From an uncultured Flavihumibacter sp. (GTDB taxonomy: Bacteria; Bacteroidota; Bacteroidia; Chitinophagales; Chitinophagaceae), in assembly GCA_902168105.1 (NCBI GenBank), contig CABHOY010000019.1:434001-498000 (forward strand): DNA of 64,000 nt, given 5' to 3'. The notes beneath the pieces were generated by a model. That model was not told where the DNA came from and made no database searches. It was given only the letters and a program-made list of their open reading frames with translations. Of the stretch, positions 1-9,096 are shown in pieces. The number at the start of each line of letters is the position of its first letter. The stretch's first letter is position 1. The translations under genes were made by a program, and so were the position numbers.

Positions 1-918
1 CTGCTGAATGTTGTAGGTCAGTCCGTATCTGAACTGTGCTACATAACGGCCATACAACGATTGGGTTTCCACCAGTAAGAGGTTTGCTTTCTCCGACGCT
101 TTGGCGTAAGTATCCCAGATCACCGCCGGGGTCATTGTTTTATAAGTTGTATTCCACGGGCGCATATTGCTTGCCAGGTCATTGTTAGGGAATGTCTGGT
201 TAGCATATTCCAATACCTTCTGGTAGTCTTTCTTAAAGAGATAGAAGCGGGTGGCAAATGCATAAGTGGCTGACTTATTAAAATGATAGCGGGGTACGTC
301 ATAGTTCTCATCACTGATCAAGGGCATACCAGCCAGCAGATCTTTCTCTATCATGTCATAAGTATAAGCGACTGTCTTACGTTCATATTGTTTCATCACT
401 ACCTTCTCCGGTTCTGTTACATAAGGGATGCCCGGATCGCTGGAAGCGGTCGTTGCATCATAGAACTTTGAGAAGAAGGACACCAGCATGAAATGTGCGT
501 AGGCCCTGGCTACCAGCGCCTCACCTTTCTGTGCTGAGTAGCGGCTCTTATCGGGAGCAGCTTCGCATGCCTTCAGTGCATTATTCGCAGCAGCGATAGC
601 AGTATAACAGGCCTGCCAGTAGAACTCGGGAGAATCCTGTTCAGTAGCAGATACATCGTTAAAGAAATAAGGGTCCAGGTTTGTCCTGTCGGTCACGCCG
701 GCTCCCTTGTCTTCAACATTATCTGTCATCGCTTCTGCAAATACTATATAGTTAGCCTGTGGATAAGCAGTACCCAACAGCTGTGATACCTTAGTGGGAG
801 TATTCAATTCTGTCCAGGTGCTATCAGGCGATTTGTCAAGATATTTGTTACATCCAGCTATGGTTATCAAACAGCATCCAATGACTGATACCCGTGTGAA
901 AAATTTCGTCATAACCAT
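1..918 (-). CDS. SusD/RagB family outer-membrane lipoprotein (3' end cut by window edge)
   Basis: SusD-like proteins sit on the cell surface, bind glycans and form the lid of the SusC channel. The reading frame is open from position 918 to the left edge, so the C-terminus is missing. The N-terminus is a lipoprotein signal with lipobox IAGC at about residues 20-23, followed by NKYLDKSPDSTW, a typical SusD start. Further on, the segment ALVARAYAHFMLV at about residues 150-165 matches the helical TPR-like core of the family. Start codons are possible at 918 or 912; 918 lies 6 bp after the SusC stop codon, which supports co-translation with SusC. The substrate cannot be read from the sequence; the nearby chitinases make an amino-sugar oligomer plausible but unproven. 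Confidence 0.93.
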   Translation of the reverse strand, partial: MVMTKFFTRVSVIGCCLITIAGCNKYLDKSPDSTWTELNTPTKVSQLLGTAYPQANYIVFAEAMTDNVEDKGAGVTDRTNLDPYFFNDVSATEQDSPEFYWQACYTAIAAANNALKACEAAPDKSRYSAQKGEALVARAYAHFMLVSFFSKFYDATTASSDPGIPYVTEPEKVVMKQYERKTVAYTYDMIEKDLLAGMPLISDENYDVPRYHFNKSATYAFATRFYLFKKDYQKVLEYANQTFPNNDLASNMRPWNTTYKTMTPAVIWDTYAKASEKANLLLVETQSLYGRYVAQFRYGLTYNIQQ

Positions 919-924
919 CTTTAT

Positions 925-3900
925 TTAGAGACCTACTTTTAGTGAAAGCGTAAATTGTTTCTGTATCGGCTGTGCTACACCACCTGTGTTAAAGAACTCA
1001 GGGTCCTGTCCTCTCAGTTTCTTATCTGAATAGATCAGCCAGGGATTGATAGCGGCGCCTGTAAGCGTAATGTTGTTGAGCGCTGTTCTTTTCAACAGTG
1101 TAGCGGGCAACTGCCAGGTGAGTGATACTGTTTTCAGACGTATCATATCACCTTTTGCTACTCTTGCAGTGGAATAGTTATAGTTGTTGTAAGGATAAGC
1201 TCCTCCCAGCATCACTTGTTCCAGTCCGTCAAGGATAGAAGGCGTCTGTGTTTCTTTCTCATCGCCCGGCATGATCCAGCGGTCATAGAACTCTTTCGGC
1301 ATAGCGTCAAGATCAGAGTAAGCAGTCTTGAAAGCTGGATAAAGGCGGATCTTGTTACCCCACTGGTAGGTCACAAATACGTTCATGGACAAGCCTTTGT
1401 AATGGAAGGTATTGGACAGACCACCTGTAGCCGGCGGATCAACAGGGCCTTGATATACCAGGCGGGAAGTGTTCAGGTCTTGCAGGAACACGTCTTTACT
1501 CACATCACCATGCGGGTTTACAAACTGCGGAGCACCTGTATTTGGGTCAAGCCCTTTATACTCGAGAGAGAAAAGACCTCTTACGGGATAACCTTCTTTA
1601 TTACCACCTTCAGCTACTACCAGGTCGAAGATCCTGGGAATGTTTTTCGCATTGGTGATCTTGTTAGTATTGTAACCGAATGTCACATTGGTTTTCCAAC
1701 CCCAGTTCTTCTTCTTGACGATATCTCCGCCGATCAGCACTTCCACTCCTTTTGAATCCATATCGGCATAGTTTGCGGCTTTGAAAGTTTCACCACCGAT
1801 ACCGGAAGTTTTGATGATGCTGATCAGGTCAAAGCTCTTACGGCTGTAAGCATCGATGGTGAAGTTCAGACGTCTGTTAAATAGGGTACCATCCAGACCG
1901 ATATTGGTCGTGTACAGTTTCTCCCATGTCAGATCATCGTTCTGCAGGTGAGCGATCTTGATCACTGATTCTACTTCGTCAAGGTGAGTTCTTTTCGTAT
2001 TAATTGTCTGGAATACGATGTTGGAGTTAGTTGCAGGGCCCATACTGGCGGTTAGCCCGTAACTGGCTCTGAGCGCCAGGTAATCTACCCAGCCCAGGTC
2101 CTGTATATAGTCTTCCTTGTCAATATTCCAGGAAGCGGACACACTCCAGGTAGGCAACCAGCGTGCAGTGCTGGACCTTCCCAGCCTGTTGGAACCATCG
2201 TAACGGGTGGTACCAGTGAGGTTATATTTGCTATTGTAGGAGTAAGTAGCAGTAGCGTAAAAAGCTGCAAAGCGATCATAGTCCTTGCTCATACCGTAAT
2301 ACGGGAAACTGCTCTCAATAGTTTGCTTGAGGATACGATAGTCGGTGAAAGGCACGCCGCCATTATTGTACTGGTAACCATATCCTGTATTGGATGAATT
2401 CTGGCGGTCAGCATATTTCACCTGCTGGCCGATCATGGCAGTAAGACTGTGACGTTCGCCGATAGTAGCATTATAGTTTAAGCTATTACGGAAGTCGAAG
2501 TTGATCAGTTGATCTTCTGTACGGTTATAGAAACCACCGTAAGGCAATACGATCACCGGCAATGCGTCAGGGTTGGCAGGATCATGATAGAGGAACTTGT
2601 TGTTCTCTGCGATCGTGGCATTGTCTGCCGCACGGTAAGCATTGGCCATGTTACTGTTCTCGGTGATCTGGTGTTCACGGGAAGACTTTACGTAGCGCAG
2701 GGCGCCTACAAATTCATAACGCAGGTTTTTAGCCACCTTCCAGGAGAAGTCGCCCTGGAGGCGAAGGTCCATCATACTCAGGTTCAGGTAATTGTTTGCC
2801 GATTCATTGATGATATTGAAGGGCGCATAATTCCTTCTGAAATATTCCAGGTTTCCATCCTCATCGAAGGCTGTCAGGGTACGGCTGGTGTTAAGGGCAT
2901 AACTGAACGGGTTGATGTCAAAATCACGGTCGTATTGGCCTTCTACGGGGTTGCTGGTACGGGTCAGTGCACCGGGTGCTCTTTGCTGACGTGCAGAGCC
3001 TAATACGGAGAAGCCTGTATTTACCCTGTCGGAGATCTTGTAGTTGTTACGGAAGTTGAGCGTATAACGGCTCACTTTATCGGCGACGGTCCAACCGTTG
3101 TCATGGTAATAGCTGGTAGAGAAATAAGATTGTCCTTTATCTGTACCGGAGGAAATACTGAGGGAATGTTCCTGGATAAAGCTGGTCTTAAAAAGAATAT
3201 CAAACCAGTCCGTATTAGCGGAAGCATACCTTAACAGGAAGTTCCGTTTGGCAGCGGGCGTATTCTCCAGCGGAAAATTTCCCTTATCATCCGCATTCAG
3301 CATTTCATACATCTTACCATACACGCCGATATCGCCACGGGAAAGAATATCGGAGGTGAGCATGCCCTTCCGCTCCAGCTCTGCCAGTACTGACATTTGC
3401 TGGGCGGAGTTCATGATATTATAATTGCTATAGTTAGGCTTCAGCTGAGTACTGTAATTGCCGCTGTAGGTAATGACAGGTTTTACACCGGCACGTCCTT
3501 TTTTGGTGGTGATCACCACTACCCCGTTCATTGCGCGTGCGCCATATAACGCAGTAGCTGCGGCATCTTTAAGGATGTCAAAACTTTCAATATCGTTTGG
3601 GTTCAGCCCTGCTACGGCCGACCCGAGCAAGGTGGTAGGATCGCCACTGGACAATTGGTCGTTAGAAATATTCACCACATCTTCCAGCACCACGTTATCC
3701 ACTACCCATAAAGGTTTATTGTCACCGTTAATAGAAGTAGCGCCACGTACACGGATCTTCGGAGCCGTACCAAATGTGCTTGACACATTCTGAATAGCAA
3801 CGCCGGCCACACGGCCTTCCAGCATACGGCTTACATCCGGCATACCATCTATCTTGGCTTCATCCATTTTGATACGGGCGGAAGCACCGGTGAATTTACT

Positions 3901-4581
3901 TTTGTCGATATCCTGGAAACCTGTTACTACTACTTCCTGCAGTTTGGTCGTCTTTTCCTGCAGATGTATATTGATGACGCCACTTTTGTATGCAGCTACA
4001 TTTACTTCCTGCTGCTGGTACCCGGTGAAATTGAATACCAATATGGCATCACTGGGAACGTTCTTCAGTTCGAAAGTTCCTTTGTCGTCGGTAGTAGTTC
4101 CTCTTGTGGTGCCTTTAATAATAATGGCCACACCTGGGAGCGCTTCATTCTTAGCGGACATCACTATACCTTTTACGTCCTGGTTGCGCTGGGCTACCTG
4201 CCGGTTGTTTTCGGGAACGGTGAGGTTGTCCATTTTTTTTTCAATGGGCCTGATCACTACACGGTCATACAGGACCGTATAAGAGAGGGACAAGGGCTTC
4301 AGCAGTTTCTTCAGCAGATCTCCTACTTTTTCATTGTGAGCGCTGACATCTACTTTATTAGCTACGATTATCTTGTTACCTGCATAGATGAAAGATACTT
4401 CTGCGAGGTTACCGATCTTGTCCAGAGCTTCTTTTAATAACACATTCTTCAACTCCAGTGATATCTTTTTGTCGAGAGCATCCTGTATTCCTGAAGTAGC
4501 TGCGGATACTGTGATTGACTGAAGCAACACGAGTAACGCGAGCATTATCAGGTGGAGGGATAGGGTCGCCTTCTTAAGCAT
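925..4581 (-). CDS. SusC/RagA family TonB-dependent receptor with STN signalling domain
   Basis: This 1218-residue outer-membrane transporter imports a ligand captured by the SusD partner, using TonB energy. In order it has a signal peptide (about 1-27), an STN domain (about 38-95), a carboxypeptidase-regulatory-like beta-sandwich (about 136-222), a plug domain starting near VVVTGFQD and containing the SusC signature ALYGARAMNGVVVITTKKG (about 340-365), and a beta-barrel to the C-terminus. In this family the STN domain contacts an anti-sigma factor and reports ligand binding. A FecR-type anti-sigma gene and an ECF sigma gene lie directly upstream, so this is a transducer type receptor that probably controls its own expression. 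The 295-bp gap upstream should hold the sigma-dependent promoter. Confidence 0.96.
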   Translation of the reverse strand: MLKKATLSLHLIMLALLVLLQSITVSAATSGIQDALDKKISLELKNVLLKEALDKIGNLAEVSFIYAGNKIIVANKVDVSAHNEKVGDLLKKLLKPLSLSYTVLYDRVVIRPIEKKMDNLTVPENNRQVAQRNQDVKGIVMSAKNEALPGVAIIIKGTTRGTTTDDKGTFELKNVPSDAILVFNFTGYQQQEVNVAAYKSGVINIHLQEKTTKLQEVVVTGFQDIDKSKFTGASARIKMDEAKIDGMPDVSRMLEGRVAGVAIQNVSSTFGTAPKIRVRGATSINGDNKPLWVVDNVVLEDVVNISNDQLSSGDPTTLLGSAVAGLNPNDIESFDILKDAAATALYGARAMNGVVVITTKKGRAGVKPVITYSGNYSTQLKPNYSNYNIMNSAQQMSVLAELERKGMLTSDILSRGDIGVYGKMYEMLNADDKGNFPLENTPAAKRNFLLRYASANTDWFDILFKTSFIQEHSLSISSGTDKGQSYFSTSYYHDNGWTVADKVSRYTLNFRNNYKISDRVNTGFSVLGSARQQRAPGALTRTSNPVEGQYDRDFDINPFSYALNTSRTLTAFDEDGNLEYFRRNYAPFNIINESANNYLNLSMMDLRLQGDFSWKVAKNLRYEFVGALRYVKSSREHQITENSNMANAYRAADNATIAENNKFLYHDPANPDALPVIVLPYGGFYNRTEDQLINFDFRNSLNYNATIGERHSLTAMIGQQVKYADRQNSSNTGYGYQYNNGGVPFTDYRILKQTIESSFPYYGMSKDYDRFAAFYATATYSYNSKYNLTGTTRYDGSNRLGRSSTARWLPTWSVSASWNIDKEDYIQDLGWVDYLALRASYGLTASMGPATNSNIVFQTINTKRTHLDEVESVIKIAHLQNDDLTWEKLYTTNIGLDGTLFNRRLNFTIDAYSRKSFDLISIIKTSGIGGETFKAANYADMDSKGVEVLIGGDIVKKKNWGWKTNVTFGYNTNKITNAKNIPRIFDLVVAEGGNKEGYPVRGLFSLEYKGLDPNTGAPQFVNPHGDVSKDVFLQDLNTSRLVYQGPVDPPATGGLSNTFHYKGLSMNVFVTYQWGNKIRLYPAFKTAYSDLDAMPKEFYDRWIMPGDEKETQTPSILDGLEQVMLGGAYPYNNYNYSTARVAKGDMIRLKTVSLTWQLPATLLKRTALNNITLTGAAINPWLIYSDKKLRGQDPEFFNTGGVAQPIQKQFTLSLKVGL

Positions 4582-4876
4582 CGGTTATGATTTGATTTTG
4601 GTTCGTTTCGGGAAATAGAAGTCCCATTACCGGTCCTTGCGGGATCAGTGCAATAGGGCGCCTGCTGCAGTGCAGTGCATATTTTGGTTTACGAGTTAAC
4701 TTTTACAGGGTATAGTTAACCTGATGGCGTTCTTTCCTGAGTCGTCATAGAGCGATTTAGTTTGGTTGTGTGCAATATTTATACAAAAACAAGCTGGCAA
4801 GCATACATGGGTATGCTCAGTACATATATCTAATTAAGGCATCTGGCAGGTTAACTGTAAAGTTTGTGTCTTTTGT

Positions 4877-5884
4877 CTAATGACAGTTACCTCCGGCAAT
4901 TATATAGCCGTTTCCATTTTTATCCTTATTGATTTTGGCGTTCAGTGACACTGCGATCAGATCGAGTGCCTTCTCCAGGTCATCCACAATGTTTACATCT
5001 CCGTAAAATGCACAGTGTTGTATCCTTCCGTCTACTTTGATCTCCGTATTATAAAACCTTTCCAGGTCGTTTACTACATTTATAACTTCTTCTCCATCGT
5101 AAATAAACCGTCCCTGCTGCTTCTGTGAATAAAACCTTGCATCGTCGGTGGCGTCAGACATTTCCAGCAAATGAGTGTTCTTATTATACACGGCTCCTTT
5201 GTTGGCGGTGAGGATCACTTCTTTATCCTCCTGGCTTTCTTCTCCTTTTGCTTCAACCTGTACCATTCCTGTCAGTACAACTACTCTGGCCTCTGTTACA
5301 TTCCTGGCTTCCATGTTAAAGGAAGTACCCAGTACTTTAGTGCTGATCAGTGCTGAAGCAACAATAAAAGGATGTTTGTCATCCTGCTGTACATTAAACA
5401 GGGCTTCTCCTGTAAGCGTTACACTACGTTCTTCTTTGCCATAATTACCGGTATACTTTAAAGTAGTTCCCGGTTCAAGATAGGCGACCGAACCATCAGG
5501 CAGCGTAACTGTTTTCCGTTCCATCCCGGATGTAACTAAAAGTTGTTTTACGGGTTTTCTAAGCAGGCTCAAGATGCCTGTTCCTGCAATCAGGATAATG
5601 ATGGCAGCAGCGGCTACTTTCCAGCGTCCGAAACTGATCCTCCTCACAACAGGCTCTCTTCTCGTGCTGATGCGCAGATGGATATTCTCCAATATGCGCT
5701 CTGACTGTTCTCTTTCCAATACAGGTTCTTCGCTAAGCACATCAGCATCATATGCAGATGCAGCGACTTCCTGTAAGTCTGTAAGATCGTTTTCATTCAA
5801 ATATTGCAGCAGCCAATCCCGGTCTTCCTGTTTCCACTCTTTTTGTTGCAACAGTTGCTTTAGGTATTCCTTCCTGTTCTGCAC
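4877..5884 (-). CDS. FecR family anti-sigma factor
   Basis: This 335-residue inner-membrane regulator is expected to hold the ECF sigma factor inactive until the SusC-like receptor signals. An N-terminal cytoplasmic part (1-85) is followed by one membrane segment (about 88-108, AAAAIIILIAGTGILSLL). The periplasmic FecR domain follows (about 118-230), with the usual VTLPDGSVAYLEPGT motif. A C-terminal DUF4974/STN-like domain (about 265-325) is thought to contact the receptor. It lies between the sigma gene (gap 212 bp) and susC (gap 295 bp), the standard Bacteroidota order. The substrate signal is unknown. Confidence 0.95.
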   Translation of the reverse strand: MQNRKEYLKQLLQQKEWKQEDRDWLLQYLNENDLTDLQEVAASAYDADVLSEEPVLEREQSERILENIHLRISTRREPVVRRISFGRWKVAAAAIIILIAGTGILSLLRKPVKQLLVTSGMERKTVTLPDGSVAYLEPGTTLKYTGNYGKEERSVTLTGEALFNVQQDDKHPFIVASALISTKVLGTSFNMEARNVTEARVVVLTGMVQVEAKGEESQEDKEVILTANKGAVYNKNTHLLEMSDATDDARFYSQKQQGRFIYDGEEVINVVNDLERFYNTEIKVDGRIQHCAFYGDVNIVDDLEKALDLIAVSLNAKINKDKNGNGYIIAGGNCH

Positions 5885-6096
5885 TATTTTGATTGATTGA
5901 TTTACCCTAAATACGGTGACCCTGAGGATATGGGTGGGTGCGTTTACGAAAAAAATTACATATTCTTATTCTTAATGTGTTTAAGCGCAGTACGGCTGGT
6001 TGTTTTGCATATGTTCATTGATTATATAGTGGTCCTGCCATTGGGTTTAGGGTAATTTACATTCTCTTCCAATGACAGTCCCTTATGGTTTACGAC

Positions 6097-6681
6097 CTAA
6101 TTTTTCATAAATAGCAGGAGCAACAGTACATATTTGTGTTCCTTATTTTTCTGAACATACTCATTGATGCGGGTCATCGCGATAGATAAGTGTTCTTTAA
6201 CGGTATTTCTTGAAATTTTCAATTCCTCCGCTACTTCATCATACGTCTTACCCTCCAGTTTACATAACGTAACGATCTTCTGCTTTTTGGGAGAAAGCTG
6301 GGATATTGCCTCTTCCAGCAGATGATATTGTTCCTCGTACGCGGCAGGATTATCCTCCCAGTTACTCCCCTCAATATTCAGATTATATAATTCCTTGTGA
6401 AAAGTATGCTCGCGCAGTCTCTTTCTGACATAATCCACAGAGAGGTTGAAGCTGATCACAAACAACCAGCCGGCAACGGATTGACCGGCATTAATGTCCT
6501 TTCTTTTTTCCCATAGCCGGGCATAAACTTCCTGTAAAATATCTTCTGTTGCAATGGGTTCCTTAACAAACTTGAAAATATTTCGATAAACTGCCTGGTG
6601 ATATTTCCAGTACAGGGCATCAAAGGCGCTTACATCATCTTCCAGTAATTTTACTACTAACTCGGCATCTTGTGTATTCAT
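6097..6681 (-). CDS. RNA polymerase ECF sigma-70 factor (FecI-like)
   Basis: This 194-residue sigma factor directs RNA polymerase to a few promoters, most likely that of the downstream susCD pair. Region 2 spans about 20-95 (FDALYWKYHQAVYRNIFKFV, then EDILQEVYARLWEKR). Region 4 spans about 122-178, with a helix-turn-helix in YDEVAEELKISRNTVKEHL. The hydrophobic tail YVLLLLLFM is common in Bacteroidota FecI-like factors. It is first in a minus-strand row of sigma, anti-sigma, SusC, SusD. The start at 6681 gives the normal family length. Confidence 0.95.
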   Translation of the reverse strand: MNTQDAELVVKLLEDDVSAFDALYWKYHQAVYRNIFKFVKEPIATEDILQEVYARLWEKRKDINAGQSVAGWLFVISFNLSVDYVRKRLREHTFHKELYNLNIEGSNWEDNPAAYEEQYHLLEEAISQLSPKKQKIVTLCKLEGKTYDEVAEELKISRNTVKEHLSIAMTRINEYVQKNKEHKYVLLLLLFMKN

Positions 6682-6782
6682 ATCACGTCGTTTATATAAT
6701 TCGTACTTCCCAATACAAATTATACGGCAGTTTTAATGGCTCCGGGTTTTCATTACAATGTTAAATCTCCATCTTTTCGACA

Positions 6783-6824
6783 TATAAAATAGTAACAATT
6801 CTTTTTATTATGTACTATTTTATA
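6783..6824. promoter_or_regulatory. AT-rich 12-bp inverted repeat upstream of the sigma gene
   Basis: TATAAAATAGTA at 6783-6794 is the exact reverse complement of TACTATTTTATA at 6813-6824, with an 18-nt spacer. It sits about 100-140 bp upstream of the ECF sigma start and downstream of the protease terminator. It may be an operator for the sigma/susCD locus, or a weak hairpin of no function in this AT-rich spacer. Confidence 0.35.
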
Positions 6825-6883
6825 ACAAAAAATTAAATTAAAAGTATTTGGAATGTATTTACTACTGTAGAAAAGGGGAAAAG

Positions 6884-6947
6884 AAAAAAGGCAAAAAACA
6901 GGAGCTACCACTTTAAGTAGGTAGTATTCCTGTTTTTTGCCTTTTTT
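6884..6947. terminator. Strong intrinsic terminator, 20-bp perfect stem
   Basis: Positions 6884-6903 and 6928-6947 are perfect reverse complements (20 bp), with A-runs on the left arm and T-runs on the right, and a further 5-bp inner pairing (CTACC with GGTAG). It lies 27 bp after the stop codon of the metalloprotease gene at 6974. The arms end in poly-A and poly-T, so it can stop transcription in both directions and insulates the protease operon from the sigma gene. Confidence 0.9.
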
Positions 6948-6973
6948 ATACTATCCTGCAAGCAGGCAGTTCA

Positions 6974-9058
6974 TTATTGCTTGATGATCTTCCTTATCTC
7001 AGTATCCTTACCATTGAAGATCCTGATCAGGTAAACGCCTTTGCTTACACCTGACAGATCGATCTTTTCACCATTCACAATACGTTTCGCAGGCAGTACA
7101 GTTTTGCCGTCCAGGGCGAACACTGTTACGTACAGGAATCCTTCCTTACTTGTAGCTGTTGTTCTCACAACCACATCATTCACGAACGGATTTGGCAATA
7201 CATTCAGTGTAGTACCCAGTTTGCTCTCAGCAGCTGCTGTTTTTACTTTCTCTATGTACTGCAGTGAACCTGTAGTACGTGCTGCTGCTGCAGTTGATGG
7301 CTGGATCACTATTGAAGAGGTCCAATCGTTCAAATTCAGTGGTGCACCATTCGATACCAGGTTTACCAGACATGCGAAATCGCCTCTTAATACGTATGCA
7401 TCACCCAGGAAGTTGTCGTCCTTATACAGGACCGCTTCATAACCACTTCCAATTCTCAGGGAAGAGACATCATCATTCAGCACTCCTCTTGCCTGCAATT
7501 GAGACAATGTATAGCTACCTACCGGTAATCCGATAGCGTAACCACCATAGTCACAATCTTTGTAAACTGTAGCCACACTAGTTGAAGAAGAACCGATCGT
7601 ACCGGTTATTGCATAGCTGCCCAGAGATCCGTAGTTGGAATAACCTGTATTAGCCGGGTTCAGATATCCCGTACTGGTTACAGAAATGTAATAGGTACCT
7701 GCTGCAAGTGTTGTATTGAGTGATGCAGACAGTCCCGCAGGATTATCCGTAACTACTACTCCACCTCCACTGTTATACAATGTCGCCACGATATCGAGAT
7801 TAGGATGACGGGTAGGCGTTGCAAAATTCAGTGACAATGCGCCTCCACTTGTGGTGAAGCTATAGAAGTCTGCATCGCCGGTACGTTCTATCACACCATT
7901 GGTGTTTACCGCACCGCCGCCGCCAATGCTCAACGCAACGGCTGCACCAGTAGAACCACCTGCATCATCAGTTCTGTAACCTACACCGTAAGTGCTGCTG
8001 GCAATTTTTGCCAGGTCGTCTTCCAGCTGGTTAGCACTGGTATATTCACCTTTGCTCCACTGTACTACCGGTACATAGTAACCTACACCCATGATAGGCG
8101 CCCAGTTGCCATGACCTGCGTAATAACCTTCTGCTGGCGTGTTACGGCCATCATGTCCAAGACCGAAAGTATGGCCTACTTCATGTGAAGCAGCATCACC
8201 AGCGCCTTTCACACCGCCGTTGAACACCCAGCAAGGTGTTTCATTTCCCCAGTTGAAAGAACCGATATAAGCAACACCACCTGCTCCCGGAGCTGCAGTA
8301 TTGGTCGGCGTGAAGATGCAACGCATTCTCCTGTTGGCAGGATAGCTGTTATATACGGCTTCGCTATTGGTAACATTCAGTTTAAAAGGACGGAAATCTT
8401 CACTCACCAGTTCCCATACTTCCAGTTGCTGTGCTTCTGTAAGCGTAGCCGGAGCTGCATTGATAGGATTGCCGTTGTTCCATAATGTACCGGATACATA
8501 CTGACCATCAAAGTCCAGCAGTACTACACCATTTGCACCTGGAAAGCTTTGCAGCTCCGGCAGCGCCAGTGCATCCAGCAGGCTTGTATTAGCCGGTGCT
8601 GTTCTTGCAGCTGTTTCGTCTGGTGCTTTGTTATAGTCGATACATATGAGAGATTCAATGGGTACTTCTTGTACATAGGCGGCACCGGTTTTATCTGTAA
8701 AATATTTGTATCCTTTTTTACTGCTACGCAGGATGATGTTTCCTGTTACATCTCCATCTTTTACCTGCAGGTAGAAGGAAGAACCAGGCACATTCTCTAT
8801 CTCACCGATCACTGACTCCATATTCTTACCATCTGTGTGACGGGTATTCACTTTACCTGTCAGTACAGCGCCTGCGCCTATTTTTAGTTCGGCTGCACTC
8901 ACTAATCTCGCATGCGGCTTCTGGGCCTGCGACCGGATGTCCTGCAGAACGCCAGCCGGTGTTCCGAGACGATAGGGTTCTTTTTGTTGTGCATATGTAA
9001 CTGAAGTCGCCAGTAATGCTAATGACGTACCTGCTATATATTTTAACATTTTGCTCAT
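6974..9058 (-). CDS. Secreted zinc metalloprotease with PPC, beta/gamma-crystallin and T9SS type A sorting domains
   Basis: This 694-residue enzyme should hydrolyse proteins outside the cell. A signal peptide (1-23) is followed by a propeptide-like region and a metzincin-type catalytic domain with HEVGHTFGLGHD at 292-303 (three His ligands and the catalytic Glu) and a possible Met-turn at IMG near 322. Then come a bacterial pre-peptidase C-terminal (PPC) beta-sandwich (about 390-485), a beta/gamma-crystallin domain (about 498-585) and a T9SS type A sorting domain (about 618-694, LNVLPNPFVND to the end). It is the last gene of a minus-strand row of GH18, GH16 and protease, 38 bp after GH16. 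The beta/gamma-crystallin module is closely related to that of the protein at 12126-13583. The exact peptidase family is not certain. Confidence 0.9.
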   Translation of the reverse strand: MSKMLKYIAGTSLALLATSVTYAQQKEPYRLGTPAGVLQDIRSQAQKPHARLVSAAELKIGAGAVLTGKVNTRHTDGKNMESVIGEIENVPGSSFYLQVKDGDVTGNIILRSSKKGYKYFTDKTGAAYVQEVPIESLICIDYNKAPDETAARTAPANTSLLDALALPELQSFPGANGVVLLDFDGQYVSGTLWNNGNPINAAPATLTEAQQLEVWELVSEDFRPFKLNVTNSEAVYNSYPANRRMRCIFTPTNTAAPGAGGVAYIGSFNWGNETPCWVFNGGVKGAGDAASHEVGHTFGLGHDGRNTPAEGYYAGHGNWAPIMGVGYYVPVVQWSKGEYTSANQLEDDLAKIASSTYGVGYRTDDAGGSTGAAVALSIGGGGAVNTNGVIERTGDADFYSFTTSGGALSLNFATPTRHPNLDIVATLYNSGGGVVVTDNPAGLSASLNTTLAAGTYYISVTSTGYLNPANTGYSNYGSLGSYAITGTIGSSSTSVATVYKDCDYGGYAIGLPVGSYTLSQLQARGVLNDDVSSLRIGSGYEAVLYKDDNFLGDAYVLRGDFACLVNLVSNGAPLNLNDWTSSIVIQPSTAAAARTTGSLQYIEKVKTAAAESKLGTTLNVLPNPFVNDVVVRTTATSKEGFLYVTVFALDGKTVLPAKRIVNGEKIDLSGVSKGVYLIRIFNGKDTEIRKIIKQ

Positions 9059-9096
9059 AGGGTAAACTGTTTGAAGTTTTTAATACTGATCTTGGT

